Shown piece after piece: positions 7,870-16,290 of a stretch of DNA of 64,000 nt. Position 1 is the first letter of the stretch; every line of letters begins with the position of its first letter. This DNA is from CBDANW01 sp965197825 (GTDB lineage: Bacteria; Acidobacteriota; Vicinamibacteria; Marinacidobacterales; DATDRI01). Made by a program: the position numbers and the translations under genes. Below the pieces are notes generated by a model, which was not told where the DNA came from, made no database searches, and saw only the letters and a list, made by a program, of their open reading frames with translations. The stretch lies in assembly GCA_965197825.1 (NCBI GenBank), contig CBDANW010000002.1:2294001-2358000 (forward strand), read 5' to 3'.

Positions 7870-9321
7870 ATGGAGCTCGCGCTCGAAGTTTTGCTACCGC
7901 CCTTCGTTGCTTGCTTGGTGCTGATGGGCATTCACGTCTATCTCGGCTTGCACGTGGTTTCCCGCGGCGTCATCTTCGTCGACTTAGCGCTTGCGCAAAT
8001 CGCCGCCCTCGGCGCCACGTTCGCCTTCCTGTTGGGCTACCAGCCGAATGGATCAGCCGGCTATCTCTATTCCTTGCTTTTCACCTTTATCGCTGCGGCC
8101 GTTTTTTCAGGCTTGCGGCTGTCCGAACATCGTGTCCCGAAAGAAGCGATCATTGGTATTTCCTTCGCCGTCGCCTCGGCCGGCGGGATCATGATCGCGG
8201 ACCGGGCCCCACAAGGTTCGGAATTCGTCGAGGCGATGTTGACGGGCGCTTTGCTCTGGGCCCCGTGGTCACTCATCGGTAAGACCGCGATCGTCTACGG
8301 CTTCATTGGTCTGTTTCACTGGTATTACCGACGCCGCTTCCTGGCCTTGTCACTCGAGCCGGAGCGCGCCGAGACCGAAGGGTGGAGCATTCGGTGGTGG
8401 GACTTTCTTTTTTATACGTCGTTTGGCTTGGTCATCACCTACAGCGTGCCGATGGCGGGAATCCTCCTCGTCTTCTCCTTCTTGATTATCCCCACGGTGA
8501 TCGCCATGCTGTTTGCGAGCAGCATCTCTGGCCGCTTGGTGGTGGGATGGGTCGTGGGGACGCTGGTCAGCATGGCTGGGTTGTCGCTCTCCTTCGCCTA
8601 CGATTTTCCCAGTGGACCTGCGGTGGTCTGCACCTTCGGTGGGGCGCTGGTTCTGGCGGGAATCATCCGCTATCTGCTCGCCGCTGAACAAAAAATCGCT
8701 GCATTGGCGAGAGTCGGAGCGATGGGTGCCGTGGCAGTAGCGGGGCTATGGCTTGCCATTACCACGGCCGGAATGTCGTCTGGCGATTTGCACGACGATC
8801 ACCCTGCGGAGGCTGTTTCCGAGGAGCCGGTTGATGCCGCTACCCGCGCTGCCGAAGCACTGGCTGAAATCGAGAGCTCCTCAAGCGAGCCACCCTTAGA
8901 AGCCATCACCCGCTTGCTGTCGGTAAAAGAGGAGGTCCACCGGATGATGGCCACGGGTGAGCTCACGGTGAGCGAAGGTGCGGTTCAGGCGTTGGCCCGA
9001 GCCCCTGGGGGTGACGAGGTCGACGAGCTACTCGAGGAGTTCGCCTACCACGCCGACGATCGGTGGGCACGGCTTCGAGCTTCGGAGGCACTCCTCGCCC
9101 GTGGCAACGTCCTGGGGGTCGAGGCTCTGATCGAGTTACTCGAGGCGGACGCCCCGGCGTTTCTACAGATCCAAGCATCCGAATCGCTGCAACGAGCGAC
9201 GGGTCAGGAAATTGCCCTCGATCCTCAGGCAGAGGCAGCGGCGAAGGCCGAGGCCGTCGCCGCTTGGCGCGCGTGGTGGCAAGCCCATCGCGGCGAGCCG
9301 CTCCCCCAAGCGGGTGGTTGA
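7870..9321 (+). CDS. Metal ABC transporter permease fused to a HEAT-like C-terminal domain
   Basis: The first ~285 residues are an ABC-3 family permease (ZnuB/TroC-like) with eight or so hydrophobic helices and the family motif ISRGVIFVDLALAQIAALG-like VVSRGVIFVDLALAQIAALG near residues 30-50. Family members normally end at about 270-300 residues. This protein continues for about 190 residues with an acidic linker (HDDHPAEAVSEEPVD) and alpha-helical repeats (WARLRASEALLARGNVLGVEALIELL, residues about 395-420) that look like HEAT or PBS-lyase repeats. The ATG at 7870 has an AGGAGA ribosome site; 7846 is an alternative. No ATPase gene is adjacent, so the energising subunit must be elsewhere. 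Confidence 0.85.
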   Translation: MELALEVLLPPFVACLVLMGIHVYLGLHVVSRGVIFVDLALAQIAALGATFAFLLGYQPNGSAGYLYSLLFTFIAAAVFSGLRLSEHRVPKEAIIGISFAVASAGGIMIADRAPQGSEFVEAMLTGALLWAPWSLIGKTAIVYGFIGLFHWYYRRRFLALSLEPERAETEGWSIRWWDFLFYTSFGLVITYSVPMAGILLVFSFLIIPTVIAMLFASSISGRLVVGWVVGTLVSMAGLSLSFAYDFPSGPAVVCTFGGALVLAGIIRYLLAAEQKIAALARVGAMGAVAVAGLWLAITTAGMSSGDLHDDHPAEAVSEEPVDAATRAAEALAEIESSSSEPPLEAITRLLSVKEEVHRMMATGELTVSEGAVQALARAPGGDEVDELLEEFAYHADDRWARLRASEALLARGNVLGVEALIELLEADAPAFLQIQASESLQRATGQEIALDPQAEAAAKAEAVAAWRAWWQAHRGEPLPQAGG

Positions 9322-9361
9322 GGCTTCCTAGCCCCGATCCGAAATAAACCCCATTCGCGGG

Positions 9362-10039
9362 CTAGCCGTCGATCTCGGCAACGATCCACCTGGCTATCGG
9401 CTTGATCCCTGTTTCCGAATCGACGACGTTGTACTTGCGTAAGGTGAGATCGTAGGTTCTCGAGCCGGAGTCACCGTTCACGTTTACCTTAACGGTCTTT
9501 ACAGCGATGTCGCCTTCGAAACCATCCCGCACCGCCATATTGGCCGACATATAGACGCTGTCTCGTTCTCTCTTGAGCACTTGGTCCGTTTCTCGTACAA
9601 TGCTGGCCAGCTCCCTTACCTCCTCGACCCTTCTTTCCAACTCTTCTTGATACTCGGCCATCGCGCCACTCGTGAACTTGTAATCGGGATCCGCTTGGAT
9701 CCGGTCCCGATAACGAAGAGTGTTCTCCTGGTTGTCGTTTAGGAACTTGTCGTTTTCCTCGATGTTGTCCTCCCAGGTCTTGGTGGCATCGAAGAACGTG
9801 GCGCGAAGCTCCGCGAGACGGTAAGGCTCGGTCGTCTCGGGACTGACTTCGACGATCTCCCAGGACTGAACGTCAGCATCGGGAAGGTTGACCACGGATA
9901 CTCCCCGGATCATTTCTTCCTGACCATCCCGGACGGCCGTCAGGAACGTATCGACCAATTGTTCTTCCGGCGCAGTACAGGAAGTGATGAAGGCGATGAA
10001 CGAGAAGATCACGATTGCTAATGTACGCGTCCTAGGCAT
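9362..10039 (-). CDS. Hypothetical lipoprotein
   Basis: A 225-residue predicted lipoprotein. The signal peptide (TLAIVIFSFIAFITSC) ends in a lipobox-like ITSC, with the cysteine followed by TAPEEQ. The mature part has a conserved-looking opening (LVDTFLTAVRDGQEEMIRGVSVVNLP), a central coiled-coil helix (YQEELERRVEEVRELASIVRE) and a beta-rich C-terminus (VKVNVNGDSGSRTYDLTLRKYNVV) like small NTF2-type or DUF4878-type lipoproteins. I do not recognise a definite family. The start at 10039 places the signal peptide at the N-terminus; upstream codons to 10084 are not needed. It is divergent from the gene at 10347. Confidence 0.65.
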   Translation of the reverse strand: MPRTRTLAIVIFSFIAFITSCTAPEEQLVDTFLTAVRDGQEEMIRGVSVVNLPDADVQSWEIVEVSPETTEPYRLAELRATFFDATKTWEDNIEENDKFLNDNQENTLRYRDRIQADPDYKFTSGAMAEYQEELERRVEEVRELASIVRETDQVLKRERDSVYMSANMAVRDGFEGDIAVKTVKVNVNGDSGSRTYDLTLRKYNVVDSETGIKPIARWIVAEIDG

Positions 10040-10241
10040 GTGGCCCCCTTTCGATAAGGCGTCGTCCGCAAAGACGAGAGCCAAGGAGCCGATTCAGCGA
10101 GTCGGGAAGGTATGAGTTGCGTGACGAGTGCGGTCGCGAGACCCCTCCGCCCTCGGGCGTATTTGTCTAACATTTCGAGGCCCGGGTCAAGTGCGTGTCC
10201 GAGTCTCCCCTCGGGCGTTTTGGGAATGGGGGCGCCAGCTA

Positions 10242-10283
10242 AGGGCCCGGGCAAGAATAGGTAGTTATTCTTGCCCGGGCCCT
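10242..10283. repeat. Long perfect palindrome in a divergent intergenic gap
   Basis: AGGGCCCGGGCAAGAATA at 10242-10259 is followed by a 6-base loop and its exact reverse complement at 10266-10283, giving an 18-bp perfect stem that extends further after one mismatch. It lies between divergent genes, in the 307-bp gap 10040-10346, so it is not at an ordinary terminator position. It could be a cruciform, an operator for a dimeric regulator, or a relic of a small mobile element. Nothing else in the gap stands out. Confidence 0.7.
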
Positions 10284-10346
10284 AAGTAACGCTATGCCAA
10301 GGCGGCCACAGGTGTTGTATGCTTGCTCAGGAGGGTCCTAGAGAGG

Positions 10347-10747
10347 GTGCTAATCAAGATTGTCGTGCACTACCAGGACGGGCGCATCCTCAAAGGGACG
10401 ACGGACGACTTTTTCCCAACAAGGAACGTTTTCATGTGAATCAGATCGACGCTCCTGCGGGTAGCAAGCCGGTCGAGGTGCACATTTCACAACTGAAGGC
10501 AGTTTTTTTCGTAAAGGACTACAGGGGGCAGCCCAAGCACAACGACAAGCAAGAGTTCGATCCGTCCAAGCCGCCCATGGGCCGCAAGATCCGAGTTCGT
10601 TTCACGGATGGGGAGGAAATCTTGGGTACGACCCAGGGTTACCAGGCCGGCCGGTCAGGTTTCTTCCTAATTCCGGCGGATCCCGACTCCAACAACGAAC
10701 GCTGCTTCGTGGTCGCCGCGGCAACCCAAGAGGTCGCTTTGGTGTAA
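10347..10747 (+). pseudogene. Small conserved cytosolic protein, single frameshift (DUF6982/PilZ-like)
   Basis: Translation from the GTG at 10347 gives VLIKIVVHYQDGRILKGTT followed by DDFFPTRNVF, after which the frame hits a stop; the next frame continues FHVNQIDAPAGSKPVEVHIS, QLKAVFFVKDYRG and IRVRFTDGEEILGTTQGY to 10747. Joining the two frames at the T4 tract near 10431 restores one protein of about 133 residues. A fifth T would repair it. The repeated pattern of DGxxLKGTT and DGEEILGTT looks like two related beta-barrel halves, as in PilZ-like regulators. The homopolymer position makes a sequencing error as likely as a true mutation. It precedes uvrC. Confidence 0.6.
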
Positions 10748-10811
10748 GAGCGGCTCCCGACATCCTCCGCGCTATAATTCCTCGATCACGTGTCTTTCGG
10801 GAGAGAGGCCC

Positions 10812-12644
10812 GTGTCGTCTCTTCCGATCCCAGTGGCTATGAACGAGGTACTTGAGCAAAAGCTGGCCGAGCTTCCCGTAACCCCAGGGGTCTATCTTTT
10901 TCGCGGCCGAGGCGGGCAGATTCTCTACGTCGGCAAGGCGCGCTCCCTCAAGGATCGGGTGCGCTCTTATTTCCACGGTTCGCGAATCGAAAGCCCCCGT
11001 CTCGACCGCCTGGTCGAGTCCATCCGGGATCTAGATGTCGTCGTTACTGACACCGAGCGGGAAGCCCTCGTCCTCGAGAACAGTCTCATCAAGACGCACA
11101 AACCCCGCTACAACGTGCTGCTCCGAGACGACAAGAACCATCCGTACTTGAAGCTTACCGTCGGCGAGGACTACCCGCGGATTTATGTCGTGCGCCGACC
11201 GGGAACAGATGGCGAGATCTATTCCGGACCTTACGTGCCCGCGAGCCTGGCGCGGAAGACTCAAAACCTGGTCCACCGACTCTTCGGCATTCGAAACTGC
11301 AACGAGAAGCTCGATGGCCACCGCGGTCGACCCTGCCTCCAGTATCAGATCAAACGCTGCGTCGCACCATGTGTGGGGACCATCGCCACCCGAGGGGAGT
11401 ATCTGAAAACAGTAGAGAGTGCCCGTCTCTTCCTGGAGGGCAAGAACGACGATCTCGTCGCCTCTCTCAAGAAGCAAATGCACCGAGCCGCGGAGGACGA
11501 GCGGTTCGAAGAGGCGGCCCGTCTACGAGACACGATCCGGACGCTCGAGGATCTCGGCACCCGCCAGAAGATGGCGACAGTCAGGGGTGAGGAAAGGGAT
11601 ATTTTCGGCCTTTATCGCGAAGGCAATCAGGCCGTACTGCAAGTCTTCTCGATGCGATCGGGTAAAGTCGTCGATCGCGACAGCTTCGCTCTCGACAAGC
11701 TGGAGGCTCTCGAGGACCAGGACGTATTGAGCTCTTCCCTCAAGCAGTACTACGAGCTAGACCGGTATCTGCCGGCCGAGATCCACGCTCCCATCGATTT
11801 CCCAGAGAGGGAGCTGGTTCAGGAATGGCTTACTGGTCGGAGAGAAAGCAAAGTGGAGATCGTGGTCCCGCAACGGGGCGGCAAACGTCGCATGGTGGAT
11901 CTGGTTTGTCGCAACGCTCAGCTCGCTTTCGAGCTGGCCAACCGCGAGGAAGGGTGCCAAGCGGCAGCGCGCCTGCAAGCCTTGCGCGAGCTCTTGGATT
12001 TGCCCGACGATCCCCACCGCGTCGAAGCCTTCGACATTTCTAATATCCAGGGTAGCGACATCGTCGCATCGATGGTCGTTTTCGAAGAGGGCCAGCCCAA
12101 GCGAGGCGAGCATCGGAAGTACAAGATCAAAACCGTGAGCGGCGGTCCCGATGATTTCGCTTCGATGCGCGAAGTGGTTCTGCGGCGCTACCGACGTGTT
12201 CTGGAAGAAGGTACGGAGCAGCCCGATCTCATACTCATCGACGGAGGCAAGGGGCAGCTTGGTGCTGCCTATGAATCTCTCACCGAGCTCGGTTTGTCGC
12301 ACCTCCCCCTCGTGAGCCTTGCCAAGAAAGAAGAGCTGCTCTTCCGGGTGGGCCGCCCAGAGCCCTTGGCGCTACCCAAGAGCTCTCCGGCTCTGCAATT
12401 GGTCCAGAGAATCCGCGACGAGGCCCACCGCTTCGCGGTGACGTTCCATCGACAGAGGCGATCGGCTCGCACCTTCCACTCGAGACTGGACGATGTCCAG
12501 GGCATCGGCCCCCGGAAGAAGAAGCTCCTCATGGATCACTTTAGGAGCCTCAAGGGAGTGAAGGAAGCAACGGTGGCCGAGCTGGCGACCGTGGTGGGTC
12601 CGCGTCTTGCGGAGCGGGTACGCCGACACCTGGCCGAGATGTGA
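10812..12644 (+). CDS. uvrC: Excinuclease ABC subunit C
   Basis: UvrC makes both incisions in nucleotide excision repair after UvrAB recognises damage. The 610-residue protein, a normal length, shows the GIY-YIG nuclease domain (PGVYLFRGRGGQILYVGKA, about residues 25-45), the cysteine region NCNEKLDGHRGRPCLQYQIKRCVAPC, the UVR coiled coil (about 205-245), the RNase H-like second nuclease with VEAFDISNIQGSD, and the C-terminal helix-hairpin-helix pair (LDDVQGIGPRKKKLL). The GTG at 10812 has a GGGAGAGAGG ribosome site; the ATG at 10839 is a possible alternative. No lesions are seen. Confidence 0.95.
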   Translation: MSSLPIPVAMNEVLEQKLAELPVTPGVYLFRGRGGQILYVGKARSLKDRVRSYFHGSRIESPRLDRLVESIRDLDVVVTDTEREALVLENSLIKTHKPRYNVLLRDDKNHPYLKLTVGEDYPRIYVVRRPGTDGEIYSGPYVPASLARKTQNLVHRLFGIRNCNEKLDGHRGRPCLQYQIKRCVAPCVGTIATRGEYLKTVESARLFLEGKNDDLVASLKKQMHRAAEDERFEEAARLRDTIRTLEDLGTRQKMATVRGEERDIFGLYREGNQAVLQVFSMRSGKVVDRDSFALDKLEALEDQDVLSSSLKQYYELDRYLPAEIHAPIDFPERELVQEWLTGRRESKVEIVVPQRGGKRRMVDLVCRNAQLAFELANREEGCQAAARLQALRELLDLPDDPHRVEAFDISNIQGSDIVASMVVFEEGQPKRGEHRKYKIKTVSGGPDDFASMREVVLRRYRRVLEEGTEQPDLILIDGGKGQLGAAYESLTELGLSHLPLVSLAKKEELLFRVGRPEPLALPKSSPALQLVQRIRDEAHRFAVTFHRQRRSARTFHSRLDDVQGIGPRKKKLLMDHFRSLKGVKEATVAELATVVGPRLAERVRRHLAEM

Positions 12645-12703
12645 CGAGACGGCCGAAAAAAGATGACCCGCAGCCTCCGATTAAATCCTTTATTTATCTA
12701 GAG

Positions 12704-12732
12704 TTGACCGCAAAACTCGGTTGTGCTAGCAT
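12704..12732 (+). promoter_or_regulatory. Putative extended -10 promoter before the M50/trpS/scpAB run
   Basis: TTGACC (12704-12709), exactly 17 bp, then TAGCAT (12727-12732) preceded by TGC. It lies after uvrC and upstream of the protease gene, and probably drives protease, trpS, scpA, scpB and rluB, whose genes abut or overlap. Confidence 0.6.
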
Positions 12733-12745
12733 GCCGCCGGCCATC

Positions 12746-12785
12746 CGGAAACTGGCGAAAGCTGCCGAAAACTGCCGGAAACTGG
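12746..12785. repeat. 10-bp tandem repeat, four units
   Basis: Four consecutive 10-bp units read CGGAAACTGG, CGAAAGCTGC, CGAAAACTGC and CGGAAACTGG. They lie in the leader between the promoter at 12704-12732 and the protease start. It is one of several short-period tandem repeats at gene junctions in this window. Confidence 0.6.
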
Positions 12786-12827
12786 CAGTCGCCGGGCGGC
12801 AGCCGGAAATCATTCCCAGAGGAGACC

Positions 12828-13478
12828 TTGGAGCCTCAACAGATTCTAGAGAGCCTCACACAATACCTTGTGCTCCTCTTCTCCTTGAGCGTCCACGAAA
12901 GCGCGCATGCCTGGACGGCTCTTCAACAAGGGGACGACACCGCATTGCGAGAAGGCCGCATCTCGCTGAATCCGCTGGTTCACATCGATCCGATCGGGAC
13001 AGTCTTGTTCCCCCTCATGGGGCTGTTCTTGGGTGGTGTCTTCTTCGGATGGGCGAAGCCCACTCCGGTCCAGCCTCGTTACTTCAAAGATTTCCGGTTG
13101 GGGCAGATCTTGACTTCCGGCGCGGGGCCAGTGAGCAATTTTCTTTTGGCGATCGTGTTCACGATCTTCTACGCCATCGCCCTGCGTCTCGTTCCGCCGC
13201 AGAGCCCCCTGCTGTTCCTTTTTTGGACCGGCATCTTCTTGAACGTGGTGCTGGGCGTGTTCAACCTCATCCCGGTGCCGCCTCTCGACGGTTCCTGGAT
13301 CGCGTCTTGGGGACTTCCTCGCAAGTGGGGCGATCTCTACGACAAGTTCATGGAGCCGTACGGGTGGTTCATCTTGATCGGGCTCTTTATAACCGGCGCG
13401 CTCGCCGTGGTGATGAGGGTGGTCGCGTATCCCGTTGCATTCTTTCTCCTCGGTCTCGCGCAGGAGAGCGCCTATTGA
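12828..13478 (+). CDS. Site-2 protease family (M50) membrane metalloprotease
   Basis: An intramembrane zinc metalloprotease of the M50 family, about 216 residues with five or six membrane helices. The catalytic motif HESAH is at residues 23-27 and the second zinc ligand lies in NLIPVPPLDGSW (about residue 145). The short form without a PDZ domain matches the rip/YwhC-like group often found beside trpS, scpA and scpB, as here. The TTG at 12828 is chosen because AGAGGAG lies four bases upstream and it puts the catalytic helix at the usual distance; longer in-frame starts would translate the tandem repeat. The stop codon lies inside the 9-bp repeat that follows. Confidence 0.85.
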   Translation: MEPQQILESLTQYLVLLFSLSVHESAHAWTALQQGDDTALREGRISLNPLVHIDPIGTVLFPLMGLFLGGVFFGWAKPTPVQPRYFKDFRLGQILTSGAGPVSNFLLAIVFTIFYAIALRLVPPQSPLLFLFWTGIFLNVVLGVFNLIPVPPLDGSWIASWGLPRKWGDLYDKFMEPYGWFILIGLFITGALAVVMRVVAYPVAFFLLGLAQESAY

Positions 13479-13533
13479 GCCTATTGAGCCTATTGAGCCT
13501 ATTGAGCCTGTTGAGCCTGTTGAGCTTGACGAG
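13471..13533. repeat. 9-bp tandem repeat between protease gene and trpS
   Basis: Four perfect copies of CCTATTGAG are followed by two CCTGTTGAG copies and degenerate units (CTTGACGAG). The first copy supplies the stop codon of the protease gene and the array runs to ten bases before the trpS start. It contains no ribosome site of its own. Similar AGCCT-containing 9-mers occur at 14554-14572 and 37036-37055. Confidence 0.85.
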
Positions 13534-13542
13534 CCCGAGCTG

Positions 13543-14550
13543 ATGACGTCTCGAAAGCGAGTCCTTTCCGGCATGCGGCCTACGGGGACGCTCCATTTGG
13601 GACACCTGGTGGGGGCGCTCGACAACTGGGCTGCCATGCAGGACGAGTTCGAGACCTACTACTGCATCGTGGATTGGCACGCGCTCACTACCGACTACGC
13701 GGATCCCAGCTCGATCGAGAAGAATACGCTCGAGGTCGCGATCGATTGGCTGTGCGCGGGTCTCGATCCGGAGCGATCCACTCTCTTCGTGCAATCTCAC
13801 GTTCCGGAGCACGCCGAGCTGCATTTGTTGTTGTCGATGGTGGTACCTCTTCCCTGGCTCAAGCGCGTTCCCACTTACAAGGAGCAGATGGAGCAGCTGG
13901 CGGACAAGGATCTCTACACCTATGGATTCCTCGGCTACCCGGTGCTGCAAACGGCTGACATTCTCATCTATAAGGCAGACGTCGTTCCGGTTGGCGCGGA
14001 TCAGCAGCCTCACGTCGAGCTGACTCGTGAGATCGCTCGGCGCTTCAATAATTTCTACGGGCCCGTCTTTCCCGAACCGCAAACCAAGCTCACCCCGACT
14101 CCCAAGCTTCCCGGAACCGATGGGAGAAAGATGTCGAAGAGCTACAACAACACCATCAATCTGTCGGATGATGAGCCCACCCTTCGAGAGAAGCTCCGAA
14201 CGATGGTGACCGATCCCGCTCGCAAGCGTCGCAGCGATCCGGGTAACCCCGATATATGCCCGGTCTTCGATCTTCACAAGGTCTTTTCCACGGAAGACAC
14301 GAGAACTTGGGCGACCGAGGGCTGCCGCAGCGCTGGCATCGGCTGCATCGATTGCAAGAAGGCGCTGGCGGATCACCTCGTGGAACGGATGAAGCCCTTT
14401 CTGGAAAAGCGCAAGGAGTACGAGGCGCGGCCAGCGGAAATCTGGGAGATTCTTCGGAGCGGGGCCAAGAAGGCCCAGCGCGTGGCAGGCGAGACGATGA
14501 AGGAAGTGCGATCGGCGCTGAAGCTTCCGTCGGCGGAGAATCTCCGATGA
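13543..14550 (+). CDS. trpS: Tryptophanyl-tRNA synthetase
   Basis: A class I aminoacyl-tRNA synthetase that charges tRNA-Trp. The 335-residue length is normal. The HIGH-type motif is HLGH (residues 18-21 in GMRPTGTLHLGHLVGAL), and the KMSKS loop is GRKMSKSYNN at about residues 194-203. The substrate-binding segments YCIVDWHALT and YPVLQTADILIYKADVVPVGADQQPHVE (only positions given, about 135-162) are intact. The frame is open upstream through the 9-bp repeat, but homology begins at the ATG at 13543. The stop overlaps the scpA start as ATGA. Confidence 0.95.
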   Translation: MTSRKRVLSGMRPTGTLHLGHLVGALDNWAAMQDEFETYYCIVDWHALTTDYADPSSIEKNTLEVAIDWLCAGLDPERSTLFVQSHVPEHAELHLLLSMVVPLPWLKRVPTYKEQMEQLADKDLYTYGFLGYPVLQTADILIYKADVVPVGADQQPHVELTREIARRFNNFYGPVFPEPQTKLTPTPKLPGTDGRKMSKSYNNTINLSDDEPTLREKLRTMVTDPARKRRSDPGNPDICPVFDLHKVFSTEDTRTWATEGCRSAGIGCIDCKKALADHLVERMKPFLEKRKEYEARPAEIWEILRSGAKKAQRVAGETMKEVRSALKLPSAENLR

Positions 14551-15479
14551 TCCCTGTTAAGCCTGTCAAGCCTGGTGATCTTGGTGTTCCCGGCCATAAA
14601 GACGGGACAGGTGTCGCTAGAGATATGACGACGGCCGAGCTCTATCTAGGTCCTCCGTCCGACGAGGAGAATCAGCCAGCCGAGCCCCGTTACCACGTGC
14701 GTCTGCCCGTCTTCGACGGGCCGCTCGATCTCCTCTTGCATCTCATCCGGACGAACGAAGTCGATATCTATGACATCCCCATCGCCGCCATCACGCGGCA
14801 GTATCTGGAAACGCTCGAGCTGATGCGGGAGATGAATCTAGACGTTGCGGGAGAGTTCGTGTTCATGGCCGCCACCTTGATTCACATCAAGTCGAAGATG
14901 CTGCTTCCTCCGCCTCACGAGGACGGGACCGAGGATGAGATCGAAGACCCACGCGCCGAGCTAGTCGCGAGGCTCCTCGAGTACCAACGCTACAAGGAAG
15001 CCGCCCAGGTTCTGTACGAGCGGCAGACAGTCCAGAGCGCGGTGTGGCTCCGTTCCGAGACCCCCCTCGCCTCTCTCCGCGCCAAAGAGGCGGAAGGCCA
15101 AGAAGAGCTCGTCGATGTCGACCTCTTCGAGCTGCTCACCGCTTTCCGCTCGGTCATGGAGCGCGTGCGTCAGCGACGGGACATCACCTTCGAGAGAGAG
15201 ACCGTTACGGTGGAAGAGATGATCCAGATTCTCGCCGATCGCGTCTCGCCAGGTGGCAGCATGTCGTTCGAGCAGCTTTTCGAAGGCGTCACGAGCCGCG
15301 TGCTTGTGGTCGTGACGTTTCTTGCCATTCTGGAAATGGTGCGTTTGCGGGTCTTTCGTATCTATCAGCAGAAGCCTTTCGGAACGATTCACGTCTCGCG
15401 GCTTGCCGAAGCAACCGCCGTGCCGCCCATTGCGGGGGCCGAGAAGCCTGATCCCGACGGGGGGGCTGGCTCCGGGTAG
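14547..15479 (+). CDS. scpA: Segregation and condensation protein A
   Basis: ScpA is the kleisin subunit of the Smc-ScpAB condensin that compacts and separates chromosomes. The homologous region begins YHVRLPVFDGPLDLLLHLI (about residue 51) with the typical VDIYDIPIAAITRQYLE, and ends with the winged helix VVVTFLAILEMVRLRVFRIYQ. The first ~50 residues are a poorly conserved extension containing a two-unit 9-bp repeat (VKPVKP), so translation may instead start at the ATG at 14625. The first start overlaps the trpS stop. The partner scpB follows 13 bp later. Confidence 0.93.
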   Translation: MIPVKPVKPGDLGVPGHKDGTGVARDMTTAELYLGPPSDEENQPAEPRYHVRLPVFDGPLDLLLHLIRTNEVDIYDIPIAAITRQYLETLELMREMNLDVAGEFVFMAATLIHIKSKMLLPPPHEDGTEDEIEDPRAELVARLLEYQRYKEAAQVLYERQTVQSAVWLRSETPLASLRAKEAEGQEELVDVDLFELLTAFRSVMERVRQRRDITFERETVTVEEMIQILADRVSPGGSMSFEQLFEGVTSRVLVVVTFLAILEMVRLRVFRIYQQKPFGTIHVSRLAEATAVPPIAGAEKPDPDGGAGSG

Positions 15480-15492
15480 GGGTGGAGAATAA

Positions 15493-16290
15493 ATGAAGGA
15501 AAACACCGAGCCACGTGTGTTGGCCGAAGGTAGCGCCCTGCCGGATCTGCCGGACAAGACGGACAAGACGAGCCCTGCCGGAGATGCGGCAGGGCCCAGC
15601 CTCAGCCCCAGCTTAAGTGACGACGAGCTCCGCGCGAGCATCGAGGCCTTGCTCTATGTCGCCGAGGAGCCGCTTTCGGTGAAGGACCTCACCAAGGCGC
15701 TACCGGAAGCCCCGCGCGACGCGATCAAGACCTGCATCGAGGAGCTCGTTGCGACTTACCAGGTGCCGGGACGGGGACTCCAGATCGCTCACGTGGCAGG
15801 CGGATACCAGATCACGACGAGACCCGAGTACCACGAACGAATAAGCCGACTCTTCTCGTCGAAGCCACCCTCTCGGCTATCCATTCAGGCCCTCGAGACG
15901 CTGGCCGTGATCGCGTATCGGCAGCCGGTCACAGTGCCCGAGATCATGGCACTTCGGGGTCTCCATTCCGCGGGCGTCGTTCGAACTCTCTTGGAAAAAA
16001 AGCTCATCCGGATCACCGGTCGTAGAAAAGTCGTTGGGCGACCCTTGCTCTACGGGACCACCAAAGAGTTCCAGATTCGTTTCGGGCTCAAGGGGCTTGA
16101 CGATTTGCCGAACTTGGAGGACATGGCCGAGGTGTTCGGAGAAGAGATCGCAGCCCAGCTCGGGGACGCGATGAAAGAAACCGAAGAAGTCGCCGCTAGC
16201 GAGGAAGAGGCCGCGCCCACGCCGGACGCTCTCTCGCCGGACGTTACCTCGAATGAGACCCAGGCCAATGACACTCCGGAAGACACCTGA
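15493..16290 (+). CDS. scpB: Segregation and condensation protein B
   Basis: ScpB is the winged-helix dimer that binds the kleisin ScpA in the Smc complex. The core starts near residue 45 (LRASIEALLYVAEEPLSVKDL) and includes the hallmark QALETLAVIAYRQPVTVPEIMALRG and GRRKVVGRPLLYGTTKEF. The N-terminal 40 residues and the C-terminal 50 are low complexity, and the N-terminal stretch holds a short PDLPDKTDKT repeat. Together with scpA and rluB it forms the widely conserved scpA-scpB-rluB order. Its 3' end overlaps the rluB start region. Confidence 0.93.
   Translation: MKENTEPRVLAEGSALPDLPDKTDKTSPAGDAAGPSLSPSLSDDELRASIEALLYVAEEPLSVKDLTKALPEAPRDAIKTCIEELVATYQVPGRGLQIAHVAGGYQITTRPEYHERISRLFSSKPPSRLSIQALETLAVIAYRQPVTVPEIMALRGLHSAGVVRTLLEKKLIRITGRRKVVGRPLLYGTTKEFQIRFGLKGLDDLPNLEDMAEVFGEEIAAQLGDAMKETEEVAASEEEAAPTPDALSPDVTSNETQANDTPEDT

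Noticed and set aside
10242..10283. Intrinsic terminator
   Set aside because: The flanking genes are divergent and no T-run follows either arm.
13471..13533. CRISPR array
   Set aside because: Units are 9 bp without spacers and no cas genes are near.
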